Notes: generated by a model from the sequence alone, not told the origin. A DNA stretch of 64,000 nt from Celeribacter indicus (GCF_000819565.1 NZ_CP004393.1:2480001-2544000), one strand, 5' to 3'. Positions 35,583 through 44,543 are shown, numbered from the stretch's first letter. Numbers and translations: made by a program.

Positions 35583-36440
35583 CTAGGTCTCCGGTGCGGG
35601 GCGGTCGTGCCCGAGCGGGTCGGGGTCGCGCGGGGGCTCGCCGCGCATCAGCCCCTGCCAGTCGAGCACCTGCCGCATCAGCACCGCGCGGCCGACGCAG
35701 ATGATCGCTGGCGGCTCCATGCCGGCGGCGGCGATGTCCTCGACCATCGCGGCGAGCGTGGTCTCGAGCACGCGCTGCCCCGGTGTCGTCGCCTGGGAGA
35801 CGACGGCGACGGGATCGTCCGCCGGGCGTCCCGCGCCGATCAGCCCGTCGCGAATCTTCGCGGCGTGTTTCATGCCCATGTAGAACACCAGCACGCCCGC
35901 GCCGCGCGCGAGGGCCTGCCAGTCGAGGTTCCGGGGCGTCCCGCCGGTCTGGTCGTGGCCGGTGACGAAGGTCACGGCCTGGTTGATGTCGCGATGGGTG
36001 ACGGGGATGCCCGCATAGGCGAGCCCGCCGATCCCCGCGGAAATCCCCGGCACGATGCGCAGGTTCACACCGTTGCGGATCAGCGTCTGCGCCTCCTCGC
36101 CGCCGCGTCCGAAGACGAAGGGATCGCCGCCCTTGAGCCGCAGCACCCGCTTGCCCGCCCGCGCGAGTTCCACGAGGCGCAGGGAGATATCCGCCTGTTT
36201 CGCCGAGGGTTTGCCGCCGCGTTTGCCGGCATAGACGAGGTCGGCATCCGGACGCGCCCAGTCGAGGATCCGCTCGCCCACGAGCGCGTCATAGACCACC
36301 ACATCGGCCTGGCGGAGCCCGTTGAGCGCATGCAGCGTCAGCAGCCCCGGATCGCCCGGACCCGCGCCGCAGAGCCAGACCCAGCCGGGTTCGAGCGCGG
36401 GCCAGTCGAAGTCGGGCAGGGAGAGGGGCGATTCGGTCAT
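35583..36440 (-). CDS. cobA: Uroporphyrinogen-III C-methyltransferase
   Basis: SAM-dependent double methylation of uroporphyrinogen III to precorrin-2, the entry to cobalamin and siroheme. The 285 aa show the signature VWLCGAGPGDPGLLTLHAL at residues ~20-40, YAGKRGGK and RLKGGDPFVFGRGGEE (SUMT motifs), and GIPVTHRD. ATG 36440 fits the family start. No other cobalamin gene is adjacent, and I see no cobalamin riboswitch in the 123 bases upstream. Confidence 0.94.
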   Translation of the reverse strand: MTESPLSLPDFDWPALEPGWVWLCGAGPGDPGLLTLHALNGLRQADVVVYDALVGERILDWARPDADLVYAGKRGGKPSAKQADISLRLVELARAGKRVLRLKGGDPFVFGRGGEEAQTLIRNGVNLRIVPGISAGIGGLAYAGIPVTHRDINQAVTFVTGHDQTGGTPRNLDWQALARGAGVLVFYMGMKHAAKIRDGLIGAGRPADDPVAVVSQATTPGQRVLETTLAAMVEDIAAAGMEPPAIICVGRAVLMRQVLDWQGLMRGEPPRDPDPLGHDRPAPET

Positions 36441-36563
36441 GATCCTGTTATGACGCAGGGGCAGGGGCGACGGAAGGGTGCCGCGGGAGAGGGTGACAGC
36501 GGCGGCCATCTCCGTCAGGATCGGCCCCGGACGGAGATGCGCGCGGCAGGCGGGGAGGCGGCA

Positions 36564-37193
36564 ATGGACATGCGGATCATCAGCACGGCCGAGGATCTTG
36601 CCGAAGGCGGGGCGCATCTGAGCGCCTGCGAGCCGCGGTTCGCCCATGCGCTCGCCCTCACCGGACCGCTGCCGCTGCGCCGCCGGCGCGACGGGTTCGG
36701 GGAATTGCTCGGCGCGATCGTGAGCCAGCAATTGTCGGTCGCTGCCGCCGACGGGATCTGGCGGCGGCTCAAGGCGGCGCGGCTCACCGGCCCGCGCAAG
36801 ATCCTCGCGGCCAGCGACGAGGAGTTGCGCGCCTGCGGCCTGTCGCGGCAGAAGATCCGCTATGCCCGCGCGCTCGCCGCCGCCCGGATCGACTATGCCG
36901 CGCTGCGCGGGGCGCCGACGGCGGAGGTGGTCGCGACGCTCACCGAGGTGCCGGGCATCGGCGTCTGGACCGCGGAAATCTATGCGATGTTCTCGCTCGG
37001 CCATGCCGATGTCTTCGCGCCCGGCGATCTCGCGTTGCAGGAGGCGGCGCGCCTGCTGTTCGACCTGCCGGAGCGTCCGAGAGAACGTGTCTTTCGCGCC
37101 ATGGCGGAGGACTGGGCGCCGTGGAGGGCAGTTGCGGCACGTCTGCTTTGGGCCTACTACCATGTCGAGAAGCAACGCGAGGGGATACGGTGA
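36564..37193 (+). CDS. DNA-3-methyladenine glycosylase II-type (AlkA-like)
   Basis: Base-excision glycosylase of the HhH-GPD superfamily for alkylated purines. In the 209-aa product the hairpin-helix-hairpin is TEVPGIGVWTAEIYAMFSLG (about 130-150), followed by the catalytic Asp in DVFAPGDLALQEA. IVSQQLSVAAADGIWRRL is the AlkA-type N core. It is short, lacking the N-terminal domain of E. coli AlkA (282 aa). It is coupled to the next gene by TGATG. Confidence 0.9.
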   Translation: MDMRIISTAEDLAEGGAHLSACEPRFAHALALTGPLPLRRRRDGFGELLGAIVSQQLSVAAADGIWRRLKAARLTGPRKILAASDEELRACGLSRQKIRYARALAAARIDYAALRGAPTAEVVATLTEVPGIGVWTAEIYAMFSLGHADVFAPGDLALQEAARLLFDLPERPRERVFRAMAEDWAPWRAVAARLLWAYYHVEKQREGIR

Positions 37194-37870
37194 TGGCCGA
37201 ACTGACCAGCCACATGAGGGACAGCGTTTCGGGGCGGGCGGGGTCGGCCGTCGTGTTCGTGCATGGCTACGGGGCGGATGGCAACGACCTTCTCGGCCTT
37301 GCCGATCCGCTGGGGGAGCATCTGCCCGATACGCTGTGCTTTGCCCCCGACGCGCCGGAACGCTGCATCGGCAATCCGATGGGATTCCAGTGGTTTCCGA
37401 TCCCCTGGATCGACGGCTCCTCGGAGGAGGAGGCGCGGGCGGGGATGATGCGCGCGGTGGACGAGCTCAACGACTATCTCGACACCCTGCTCGTGGATTA
37501 CGGGCTGGAGCCCGATCAGCTCGCCCTCGTCGGTTTTTCGCAGGGCACGATGATGGCGCTGCATGTCGCGCCGCGGCGCGAGGATCCGGTGGCCTGCGTC
37601 GTGGGGTTTTCCGGGCGGCTGCTCGAGCCGGAGATGCTCGAGGACGAGATGCGGGTGAAGATGCCGGTGCTGCTGCTGCATGGCGAGGAGGACGAGGTCG
37701 TGCCGCCGCAGTCGCTGCCCGAGGCCGGGCAGGCCTTGCAGGCGGCGGGGTTCGAGACCTATGCCCATATCATGCGCGGCACGGGGCACGGGATCTCCCC
37801 AGACGGGCTGTCGGTCGCGCTGGCCTTCCTGCGCGAAAAGCTCGGCTACGAGCGGCCGACACGCGGCTGA
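37193..37870 (+). CDS. Alpha/beta hydrolase, phospholipase/carboxylesterase family
   Basis: A 225-aa cytoplasmic serine esterase of the YpfH/acyl-protein-thioesterase group. The nucleophile is S116 in GFSQGTMM, the acid D167 in GEEDEVVP and the base H199 in GTGHGIS. VFVHGYGADGNDL forms the oxyanion hole region. It probably cleaves short-chain esters; the physiological substrate is unknown. Its ATG overlaps the stop of the glycosylase gene by one base. Confidence 0.9.
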   Translation: MAELTSHMRDSVSGRAGSAVVFVHGYGADGNDLLGLADPLGEHLPDTLCFAPDAPERCIGNPMGFQWFPIPWIDGSSEEEARAGMMRAVDELNDYLDTLLVDYGLEPDQLALVGFSQGTMMALHVAPRREDPVACVVGFSGRLLEPEMLEDEMRVKMPVLLLHGEEDEVVPPQSLPEAGQALQAAGFETYAHIMRGTGHGISPDGLSVALAFLREKLGYERPTRG

Positions 37871-37875
37871 CATCG

Positions 37876-37892
37876 CGCGCGCCGGGCGCGCG
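37876..37892 (+). terminator. GC hairpin after the esterase gene
   Basis: CGCGCGCC (37876-37883) and GGCGCGCG (37885-37892) form a tight stem just after the stop. There is no T-run, so function as a terminator is likely but not certain. Confidence 0.4.
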
Positions 37893-37952
37893 GGCGAGGT
37901 CGGCGAGGATCGGCTCTCCTTGCCTTTTTGAGCGGAAAGATGACGGCGCCCC

Positions 37953-37980
37953 TTGACCGCGGGCCATCGGGTGTTAACTT
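37953..37980 (+). promoter_or_regulatory. sigma70-type promoter of the small ORF at 38010
   Basis: TTGACC (37953-37958), 16 bases, TAACTT (37975-37980). Predicted initiation is near 37987, 20-25 bases before a small ORF with a strong ribosome site. Confidence 0.5.
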
Positions 37981-38009
37981 TTTCAGCAGAAGCTAGGAGG
38001 GCTGACCCG

Positions 38010-38147
38010 ATGGATATGATCATGACAACCGCATTTGCGTTCGCAGCCTCTGCTGTCATGGTGGGGTGTCTTCTCCGGTCGTCCGGCGAACGTCTCCCGC
38101 TTCGCATCCGCCTCGACAGCCGCGAGGCGCGTCGCCGCCGCCGCTGA
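38010..38147 (+). CDS. Small putative membrane peptide, Arg-rich tail
   Basis: A 45-residue ORF with a hydrophobic N-terminal stretch (MDMIMTTAFAFAASAVMVGC), then a basic tail ending REARRRRR. Evidence for expression is strong: AGGAGGG (37995-38001) lies 8 bases before ATG 38010, behind a good promoter. The tail may be a frameshift product: from about 38070 the +1 frame continues as FSGRPANVSRFASASTAA and on for about 65 more residues, with a more natural composition. No family is recognised. Confidence 0.5.
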   Translation: MDMIMTTAFAFAASAVMVGCLLRSSGERLPLRIRLDSREARRRRR

Positions 38148-38344
38148 GGCGGCCCGCGCGATCCGGATCCGACGTTTCGAGGTGGACGGACAGCGGCCAA
38201 GATGCCGCCGGTCCGTCGGAGCCGCGATGGACGTTTTCCGCAAACTGCCCAAAGCTTCGGCAATGTGATCGTCACATGGGCGTCACCGGAACGTCACGAA
38301 GCCCGTGTAGACCCTCACCCAGGACACTTCGCATATGCTGGGGC

Positions 38345-38372
38345 TTGTCAGGCAGCCGCCCCGATATATAGT
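38345..38372 (+). promoter_or_regulatory. Promoter candidate of the HNH gene
   Basis: TTGTCA (38345-38350), 16 bases, TATAGT (38367-38372). The predicted transcript would start near 38379, just before an 8-bp hairpin and about 60 bases before the HNH start. The 38148-38344 stretch shows nothing else clear. Confidence 0.45.
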
Positions 38373-38384
38373 GATGACACACGA

Positions 38385-38404
38385 GGGACGGGCTGTCCCG
38401 TCCC
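38385..38404 (+). promoter_or_regulatory. Hairpin in the HNH gene 5' leader
   Basis: GGGACGGG (38385-38392) pairs perfectly with CCCGTCCC (38397-38404) around CTGT. It lies at the very 5' end of the predicted leader, so it may protect the mRNA or modulate translation. Confidence 0.4.
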
Positions 38405-38440
38405 GCGACCAACTGGTGAGCAGGGTGGGTAGAGACGGCC

Positions 38441-39025
38441 ATGGACGGAGACTTCAGGACACATTTCGTCAGGGAACCGAATGCGGGGAGGGCGCATCCC
38501 GCGCTCGTGCTGAACGCGGATTACCGGCCGCTTTCCTATTATCCGTTATCGCTCTGGCCATGGCAGGAGGCGATCAAGGCGGTGTTCCTCGACCGGGTGG
38601 ATATCGTCGCGGAATATGACGATTACGTTCACAGTCCCAGTTGCAGGATCCGCATCCCTTCGGTCGTCGTCCTGAAAGATTACGTCAAACCCCAAAAGCG
38701 CGTGGCCTTCACGCGCTTTAATTTGTTTCTGAGGGATGAATTCTGCTGCCAGTATTGCGGTTCGCGGGGGGATCTGACCTTCGACCATGTCATCCCGCGC
38801 GCCCGCGGCGGGATCACGAGCTGGGAAAACGTGGTCGCGGCCTGTTCGCGCTGTAACCTGCGGAAGGGGTCCAAATCGCTGCGGCAGGCCGGCATGAGCC
38901 TGCGCAAGCCGCCGCGCGCGCCCGGCGCAGAGGAATTGCGCAACATGGGACGGAAATTTCCGCCGAACCACCTGCATGAAAGCTGGATCGACTTCCTCTA
39001 TTGGGACACCGAACTGGAGGCATGA
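38441..39025 (+). CDS. HNH endonuclease family protein
   Basis: A 194-aa protein with a complete HNH/zinc-ribbon core: C103-x2-C106 (CQYCG), D115-H116 (FDHVIPRARGG), N130 (SWENVV), C135-x2-C138 (CSRCN). The N-terminal ALVLNADYRPLSYYPLSLWPWQEAIKAVF is typical of the short, chromosomally conserved HNH group found throughout bacteria, distinct from restriction enzymes. The physiological DNA substrate is unknown. There is no methyltransferase partner nearby. Confidence 0.9.
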   Translation: MDGDFRTHFVREPNAGRAHPALVLNADYRPLSYYPLSLWPWQEAIKAVFLDRVDIVAEYDDYVHSPSCRIRIPSVVVLKDYVKPQKRVAFTRFNLFLRDEFCCQYCGSRGDLTFDHVIPRARGGITSWENVVAACSRCNLRKGSKSLRQAGMSLRKPPRAPGAEELRNMGRKFPPNHLHESWIDFLYWDTELEA

Positions 39026-39219
39026 CCGCGAGGCGGGGCGGGACACCGCCCGCGGCGGGGGCGCCTGTCGCGCCGGGACCGGGCAAGGCCCTTTGCCGGT
39101 GAACTGTCCTGCGCGGTAGCGCGCGCGCCCTCCCGGTGGTTAACTCCCTGTGTCCGCGATGAAAAAGCCCTGTCCGAAGCGCCGTGGGCCAGGTGCCCCC
39201 GGTTTTTCGGCCTCACCTC

Positions 39220-39247
39220 TTGAGAGGATGCGGCGAGGTGCTAGACT
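39220..39247 (+). promoter_or_regulatory. zwf operon promoter
   Basis: TTGAGA (39220-39225), 16 bases, TAGACT (39242-39247), followed ~30 bases later by a palindromic operator. This lies in the 348-base gap between the HNH gene and zwf, which contains no credible gene. Confidence 0.55.
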
Positions 39248-39275
39248 CTGGGCGGTCGGAACGGTAAGCAGGGCG

Positions 39276-39289
39276 CGTTAGCGCTAACG
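39276..39289 (+). promoter_or_regulatory. LacI-type palindromic operator before zwf
   Basis: CGTTAGCGCTAACG is a perfect 14-bp palindrome with the central CG step typical of LacI-family sites. It sits about 22 bases downstream of the predicted start of transcription, an ideal roadblock position. The regulator is not encoded in this window. Confidence 0.6.
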
Positions 39290-39373
39290 ATCGCAGGGCG
39301 CGGAGCCGGACCACGGGGTGCGGGGCGCTGCGGGTCACGACGGAACGGGCAATCGGGCAAGGAGAGGGAAGGC

Positions 39374-40825
39374 ATGGTCTCACGCGTCATTCCGGTGGAT
39401 GATTTCGATCTCGTCATTTTCGGCGGCACCGGCGATCTCGCCCGGCGCAAGATCCTGCCGGGCCTCTACCGCCGCTTCTGCGCGGGGCAGATGCCGGAGA
39501 CGGCACGGGTGATCGGCGCGGCGCGGTCCGACCACAGCACGGAGGAATTCCGGCAGATGGTGGGCGACGCGATCCGGGAATTCTCCAAGAAGAACGAATG
39601 CGAGGAGGAGGGGATCGGCGCCTTCCTCGACCGGCTCGACTACGTCCAGGTCGATGCGCGCGGCGAGGGCGGCTGGGACGATCTCAAGGCGAAGATGCGC
39701 GACGACGTGATCAAGGCCTACTACTTCTCGGTCGCGCCGTCGCTGTTCGGCGATCTCGCCGAACGCCTGATGAGCCATCGCATCGCCGATCCCGACGCGC
39801 GGATCGTGGTCGAGAAACCCTTTGGCCGGGATCTCGAGAGCGCGCGGAAACTCAACGCCGACCTCGCCCGGCATTTCGCGGAGACGCAGATTTACCGGAT
39901 CGACCACTACCTCGGCAAGGAGACGGTGCAGAACCTGATGGCGGTGCGCTTCGGCAATATCCTGTTCGAACCGCTCTGGAACAGCCAGTATGTCGATCAC
40001 ATCCAGATCACAGTGGCCGAGACGGTAGGCGTCGGCGGGCGCGGCGAATATTACGACCGGGCGGGCGCAATGCGCGACATGGTGCAGAACCACCTGATGC
40101 AGCTTTTGTGCCTGATCGCGATGGAGCCGCCGTCGCGGTTCAACCCGGATGCGGTGCGGGACGAGAAGCTCAAGGTCATCCGCGCGCTCGAGCCGGTCGA
40201 TCACCACCATATCGTGCGGGGGCAATACGAGGCGAAGGGCGAGGAGCCCTCCTTCCGCGAGGATGTCGGCGATCCGCGGTCGCGCACCGAAAGTTTCGTG
40301 GCGATGCGGGTGATGATCTCGAACTGGCGGTGGGCGGGCACGCCGTTTTTCCTGCGCACCGGCAAGAAGCTCCGGGCGCGCACCTCCGAAATCGCCGTGG
40401 TGTTCAAGGATGCGCCGCATTCGATCTTCGGCGAGGAGGCCGGACGGCACGCGAACGTGCTGTCGATCCGGTTGCAGCCGAACGAGGGCATCACGCTCAA
40501 GGTGACGATCAAGGAGCCGGGACCGGGCGGGATGCGCCTCATCGACGTGCCGCTCGACATGTCCTTTGCCGAGGCCCTGGGCGAGGAGGCGGAGGAGATC
40601 ACCGACGCCTACGAACGCCTCATCATGGACGTGATCCGGGGCAACCAGACGCTGTTCATGCGCGGCGACGAGGTGGAGGCGGCCTGGGCCTGGACCGATC
40701 CGATCATCCAGGGCTGGGAGCTCCGCAGCGACGTGCCGAAAACCTATGATGCCTATTCCAGCGGGCCGGAGGATGCGGCGATGATGCTGCATCGCGAGGG
40801 CCGGCGCTGGCGGGAGATACGCTGA
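39374..40825 (+). CDS. zwf: Glucose-6-phosphate 1-dehydrogenase
   Basis: First step of the oxidative pentose phosphate and Entner-Doudoroff routes, making NADPH. The 483 residues match the family. The NADP fold shows IFGGTGDLARRKILPGLYR (residues 15-33). The active-site motif RIDHYLGKE is near 175. It heads zwf-pgl-pgi, coupled to pgl by TGATG, and lies behind a sigma70-like promoter and a 14-bp palindrome consistent with carbon-source control. Confidence 0.97.
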   Translation: MVSRVIPVDDFDLVIFGGTGDLARRKILPGLYRRFCAGQMPETARVIGAARSDHSTEEFRQMVGDAIREFSKKNECEEEGIGAFLDRLDYVQVDARGEGGWDDLKAKMRDDVIKAYYFSVAPSLFGDLAERLMSHRIADPDARIVVEKPFGRDLESARKLNADLARHFAETQIYRIDHYLGKETVQNLMAVRFGNILFEPLWNSQYVDHIQITVAETVGVGGRGEYYDRAGAMRDMVQNHLMQLLCLIAMEPPSRFNPDAVRDEKLKVIRALEPVDHHHIVRGQYEAKGEEPSFREDVGDPRSRTESFVAMRVMISNWRWAGTPFFLRTGKKLRARTSEIAVVFKDAPHSIFGEEAGRHANVLSIRLQPNEGITLKVTIKEPGPGGMRLIDVPLDMSFAEALGEEAEEITDAYERLIMDVIRGNQTLFMRGDEVEAAWAWTDPIIQGWELRSDVPKTYDAYSSGPEDAAMMLHREGRRWREIR

Positions 40826-41496
40826 TGGACTTCGTGGAATATCCTGACCGTGAGGTGCTGCTGCTCGATCTGGCGAACCGGATCGCGGGCGAATTGCGCG
40901 CCGCGCTGGACACACGCGAGCGGGTGAGTTTCTGCGTGCCCGGCGGAACGACGCCGGGTCCGGTGTTCGACGCGCTCTCCGATCTCAGCATCGACTGGGA
41001 CCGGGTGGATGTGCTCCTGAACGACGAACGCTGGGTGCCGGAAAGCTCCGAACGCTCGAACACGGCGCTTCTGAAGAACCGGCTGCTGGTCGGGAAGGCC
41101 GCCGCCGCGCGGCTCGTGCCGCTCTACCGCGACGTGCCGACGCCCGAGGAAGGGCTCGAGGCGCTGATGCCCGCGGTCGAGGCGACCCTGCCGATCAACG
41201 TGCTGCTGCTCGGGATGGGCACGGACATGCACACGGCGAGCCTGTTTCCCGGTGCCGACCAGCTCGAGCTGGCGCTGTCGGACCGCGCGCCCGTGCTGCT
41301 CGCGATGCGCGCGCCGGGGGTGGCCGAGCCGCGGATCACCCTTTCGGCGAAGGCGCTCAGGACCGCGCTTTGCACCCATGTGCTGATCGTGGGCGAAGAC
41401 AAGCGTGCCGCGCTCGAGGCGGCGGCGGGACGCGACCCGAAGGATGCGCCGATCGCGGCCTTCCTGCCCGAGGCGACGGTGCATTGGGCGGCCTGA
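40825..41496 (+). CDS. pgl: 6-Phosphogluconolactonase
   Basis: Hydrolyses 6-phosphogluconolactone made by Zwf. The 223-aa protein has the family motifs CVPGGTTPGPVF near residue 35, LLNDERWVPESSERSNTALL near 70 and LLGMGTDMHTASLFPG near 130. It is translated directly after zwf (TGATG overlap). Confidence 0.95.
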   Translation: MDFVEYPDREVLLLDLANRIAGELRAALDTRERVSFCVPGGTTPGPVFDALSDLSIDWDRVDVLLNDERWVPESSERSNTALLKNRLLVGKAAAARLVPLYRDVPTPEEGLEALMPAVEATLPINVLLLGMGTDMHTASLFPGADQLELALSDRAPVLLAMRAPGVAEPRITLSAKALRTALCTHVLIVGEDKRAALEAAAGRDPKDAPIAAFLPEATVHWAA

Positions 41497-41624
41497 TCCC
41501 TGGCCGCCCGGACCGCGGCTTTTGGGCTTTACGCCCCGGCGGGACTGAAACACAGTCGCCGCAGCAGTAACGAGAATCCGTGCGCGTCGCCGGTCCGCGG
41601 CGCGTTCAAGTGACCGGAGGCCAG

Positions 41625-43241
41625 ATGCCCGTAGATTTTGCCGCGCTCAAAGCGCTCCATGCCGCCGCAGGCGACCGCCATATCCTCGATCTCTTCTCCC
41701 GCGATCCCGACCGGGCCACGGAGTTTTCGGCCCGTGCCGACGGGCTGCTGTTCGACTATTCCAAGACGAATATCGACGCCCAGTCGCGCGAGGCGCTCCT
41801 CGGGCTGCTCGATACGGCGGGCGTGGCCGAGAAGCGGGAGGCGATGTTCTCCGGCGAGAAGATCAACGACACCGAGGGACGGGCGGTCCTGCACACGGCG
41901 CTGCGCAATCTCGATGGCGGTCCGGTGACGGTCGGCGGCAAGGACGTGATGCCCGGCGTGCGCGACACGCTCGCCCGGATGGAAGCCTTTGCCGACCGCC
42001 TGCGGCGCGGCGAGGCCACGGGGGTCTCCGGTGCACCTTTCGAGGATGTGGTGAATATCGGCATCGGCGGCTCGGATCTCGGCCCGGTGATGGCCTATGA
42101 GGCGCTGAAACCCTATGTCGACGGGCCGCGCTGTCATTTCGTCTCCAACGTGGACGGGGCGCATGTGCATGACGTGCTCGCGGGGCTCGATCCGCGGACC
42201 ACGCTGGTCATCGTCGCCTCGAAGACCTTCACCACCATCGAAACGATGACCAATGCGAAGACCGCGCGCGCCTGGCTGGTGGAGACCCTGGGCGAGGCGG
42301 GCGTGGCGCGGCATTTCGCGGCGCTCTCGACCGCGGGGGACAAGACGGCGGAGTTCGGCATCGCCCCCGATCTCGTTTTCGGGTTCGAGGACTGGGTCGG
42401 CGGGCGCTATTCCGTCTGGGGGCCGATCGGCCTGTCGCTGATGCTTGCGATCGGGCCGCGGACCTTCACCGATTTCCTGCGCGGCGGGCAGGCGATGGAC
42501 CGGCACTTCCGCACCGCGCCCTGGGCGGAGAACCTGCCCGCGCTGCTTGCCCTCGTCGGCATCTGGCACAACCAGATCTGCGGGCATGCGACGCGCGCGG
42601 TGCTGCCCTACGAACAGCGCCTCCTGCGCCTTCCGGCCTATCTGCAACAGCTCGAGATGGAATCGAACGGCAAGCGGGTCGCGATGGACGGCACGGATCT
42701 GCCCTTCGACAGCGGACCGGTGGTCTGGGGCGAGCCAGGGACGAACGGCCAGCATGCCTTCTACCAGCTCATCCACCAGGGAACGCGAGTCGTCCCCTGC
42801 GAATTCATGGTCGGAAAATACGGCCACGAGCCCGATCTCGCGCATCAGCACGAATTGCTCGTCGCCAATTGCCTCGCCCAGTCGGAGGCCCTGATGCGCG
42901 GCCGCTCTTTGGTCGAAGCGACGGAGATCATGGAGACAAAGGGATTTTCCGGCGCGGAGCTCGAGCGTCAGGCCCGGCACCGCGTCTTCCCCGGCAACCG
43001 CCCCTCCACGGTGCTGGCCTACGAGAAACTCACGCCCTTCGTGCTGGGCCAGATCGTCGCGCTCTACGAGCACCGCGTCTTTGTCGAGGGCGTGATTCTC
43101 GGCATCAATTCCTATGACCAGTGGGGCGTCGAGCTGGGCAAGGAACTCGCCCTCGCGCTGCACCCCGTGCTCGCAGGGACGGCCGACGGCGCGGGCAAGG
43201 ATGGATCGACGCTACAGCTGGTCGACTACCTGAAGACGTAA
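41625..43241 (+). CDS. pgi: Glucose-6-phosphate isomerase
   Basis: Interconverts glucose- and fructose-6-phosphate. The 538-aa protein has [13 protein letters not shown] near 143, [12 protein letters not shown] near 200, [15 protein letters not shown] near 265 and the C-terminal signature [28 protein letters not shown] 41625 follows GGAGG at good spacing, 128 bases after pgl. Grouping with zwf and pgl suggests recycling of hexose phosphates through the oxidative route. Confidence 0.97.
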   Translation: MPVDFAALKALHAAAGDRHILDLFSRDPDRATEFSARADGLLFDYSKTNIDAQSREALLGLLDTAGVAEKREAMFSGEKINDTEGRAVLHTALRNLDGGPVTVGGKDVMPGVRDTLARMEAFADRLRRGEATGVSGAPFEDVVNIGIGGSDLGPVMAYEALKPYVDGPRCHFVSNVDGAHVHDVLAGLDPRTTLVIVASKTFTTIETMTNAKTARAWLVETLGEAGVARHFAALSTAGDKTAEFGIAPDLVFGFEDWVGGRYSVWGPIGLSLMLAIGPRTFTDFLRGGQAMDRHFRTAPWAENLPALLALVGIWHNQICGHATRAVLPYEQRLLRLPAYLQQLEMESNGKRVAMDGTDLPFDSGPVVWGEPGTNGQHAFYQLIHQGTRVVPCEFMVGKYGHEPDLAHQHELLVANCLAQSEALMRGRSLVEATEIMETKGFSGAELERQARHRVFPGNRPSTVLAYEKLTPFVLGQIVALYEHRVFVEGVILGINSYDQWGVELGKELALALHPVLAGTADGAGKDGSTLQLVDYLKT

Positions 43242-43278
43242 ATTCCATCTGAAAACAATATTTTGAACTGTTTATTTC

Positions 43279-43911
43279 ATGAATTTCATTTACAGAACGG
43301 CGCTTTCGCTCCTTCCCGTCCTGGGCCTCTCGGCCTGTTTCGATGCGGATCTCGCCTTTGATCTGAGCAGGGAGACGGCCCGCATGGAGTGGTCCATGTC
43401 GAGCCAGCTCCTTGCGATGGCGGGTGAGGGCAAGGACCCGCGGGAGGGGTGCGAGGCGAATGGCGGCATCTATACGCTGACCGCGGAGGCGGGACGCTGC
43501 ACCCTGGAGACCCGATTTTTCCGCGAGGACTGGATCGACCAAGGAAGGATCGTTCTGGCGGAAGGGGACATGCCGCTGCCGACACGGGAGGATGGCCTGC
43601 CGCTCGCAATCGAAAGGAGTGGATTCAAGACGCTCCGTATCACTCTGGATACGCAGGAATTCCTGAAAGACGCTCCGGGCATGGAAGGGGGAGAGGAGGA
43701 CATTCCCGAAGGCATGAAACCCCTGTTCATGGCCGGGATCGCGGGTCATGGCCTGTCCTTCACCTTCACCGGCAGGAGCGTGAGGCAAACCAATGGCGCG
43801 GTGAGCGCGGACGGCCGGAGCGCGACCTTCTTCATTCCGCTGTCCGATGTGATGGAGGGGCCGGAAAACCGCCAGGTCCCGCCGCTCTACGAGGCCGAGA
43901 TCCGCTATTGA
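43279..43911 (+). CDS. Putative lipoprotein of unknown function
   Basis: A 210-aa protein with a lipoprotein signal peptide (MNFIYRTALSLLPVLGLSAC, lipobox LSAC, Cys20). The mature part starts FDADLAFDLSRETARMEWSM and contains a possible disulfide pair (EGCEANGG...GRCTLE). No family is identified. The 37 bases before it are unusually AT-rich, which may hold its promoter. It ends at a hairpin shared with the convergent SCP2 gene. Confidence 0.75.
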   Translation: MNFIYRTALSLLPVLGLSACFDADLAFDLSRETARMEWSMSSQLLAMAGEGKDPREGCEANGGIYTLTAEAGRCTLETRFFREDWIDQGRIVLAEGDMPLPTREDGLPLAIERSGFKTLRITLDTQEFLKDAPGMEGGEEDIPEGMKPLFMAGIAGHGLSFTFTGRSVRQTNGAVSADGRSATFFIPLSDVMEGPENRQVPPLYEAEIRY

Positions 43912-43921
43912 GGCTCCGGAC

Positions 43922-43933
43922 CTCCGCGCGGAG
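43922..43933. terminator. Palindromic hairpin between convergent genes
   Basis: CTCCGCGCGGAG is a perfect 12-bp palindrome 10 bases after the lipoprotein stop and just before the SCP2 stop. It probably separates the two transcripts. Confidence 0.35.
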
Positions 43934-43936
43934 CGC

Positions 43937-44227
43937 TCAGCCGAAGAGGGCGCCGAATTTCATCGCGGTCTTCGCGTCCCCGGCGATCCTGAGCTTGCCG
44001 AACATCGCCGCCCTGACGGGATTGAGCTCGCCTGCGAGGATCTTCTCGAAACTCGCCTGATCGGCGATGATCGCGCAATCGGCGCGGGCGTCCGAAATCT
44101 CGGCGCTGTCCCCGGAGATCAGCAGGTTGCCGACGTCGCGGATCCTGAGGCTGACGGTCTTCTCGAAATTCTCGCCTTTCAGCCGCTCCGCGAGCGCCGC
44201 GCGGGCGAGGGTCAGGAAATCGGTCAT
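43937..44227 (-). CDS. SCP2 sterol-binding domain protein
   Basis: A 96-aa single-domain protein: DFLTLARAALAERLKGENFEKTVSLRIRDVG, then the conserved ISDARADCAIIADQASFEKILAGELNPVRAAMFGKLRIAGD of the SCP2 lipid-binding fold. Bacterial members probably bind acyl or isoprenoid lipids. ATG 44227 is favoured over upstream in-frame codons because it gives the family start. Confidence 0.88.
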   Translation of the reverse strand: MTDFLTLARAALAERLKGENFEKTVSLRIRDVGNLLISGDSAEISDARADCAIIADQASFEKILAGELNPVRAAMFGKLRIAGDAKTAMKFGALFG

Positions 44228-44333
44228 GGAAACTCCTTCATTTTCCCAAGCGCTAAGCGCAGCCACGGGAAAATCCCAGCGAAACGTCGCGTCGTTGCGG
44301 GCCGAAGAGTTCGGGAAAGGGAGGGGGGACATA

Positions 44334-44407
44334 TGGAGCGGGTAGCGGGAATCGAACCCGCGCGTTCAGCTTGGGAAGCTGACAGGCTACCATTACATCA
44401 TACCCGC
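44334..44407 (-). tRNA. tRNA-Gly, anticodon CCC
   Basis: Minus-strand cloverleaf with acceptor GCGGGTA/TACCCGC, anticodon stem CAGCT/AGCTG around TTCCCAA (anticodon CCC), T loop TTCGATT and encoded CCA (44336-44334). It reads GGG glycine codons. Confidence 0.95.
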
Positions 44408-44421
44408 CGTCCTGGGCCGAA

Positions 44422-44450
44422 CAGGTAGTCAAACGGGCGGACGCGGTCAA
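44422..44450 (-). promoter_or_regulatory. tRNA-Gly promoter
   Basis: TTGACC (44450-44445) and TACCTG (44427-44422) are 17 bases apart, placing the start of transcription just ahead of the tRNA. Confidence 0.55.
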
Positions 44451-44543
44451 GCGCATTTACACGCCCGCTGCGGAAAAGCGCGAGCCCGGCGGGGATCTCG
44501 TTCCCGCCGGTCCGCAAGTTCGTCGTCCGGTCAAGAGTCCGGG

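Noticed and set aside
36441..36563. Cobalamin riboswitch upstream of cobA
   Set aside because: No B12-box-like core is visible in the short divergent region.
39159..39281. 40-codon ORF upstream of zwf (MKKPCPKRRG...)
   Set aside because: No ribosome site, basic low-quality composition, and it overlaps the zwf promoter and operator.
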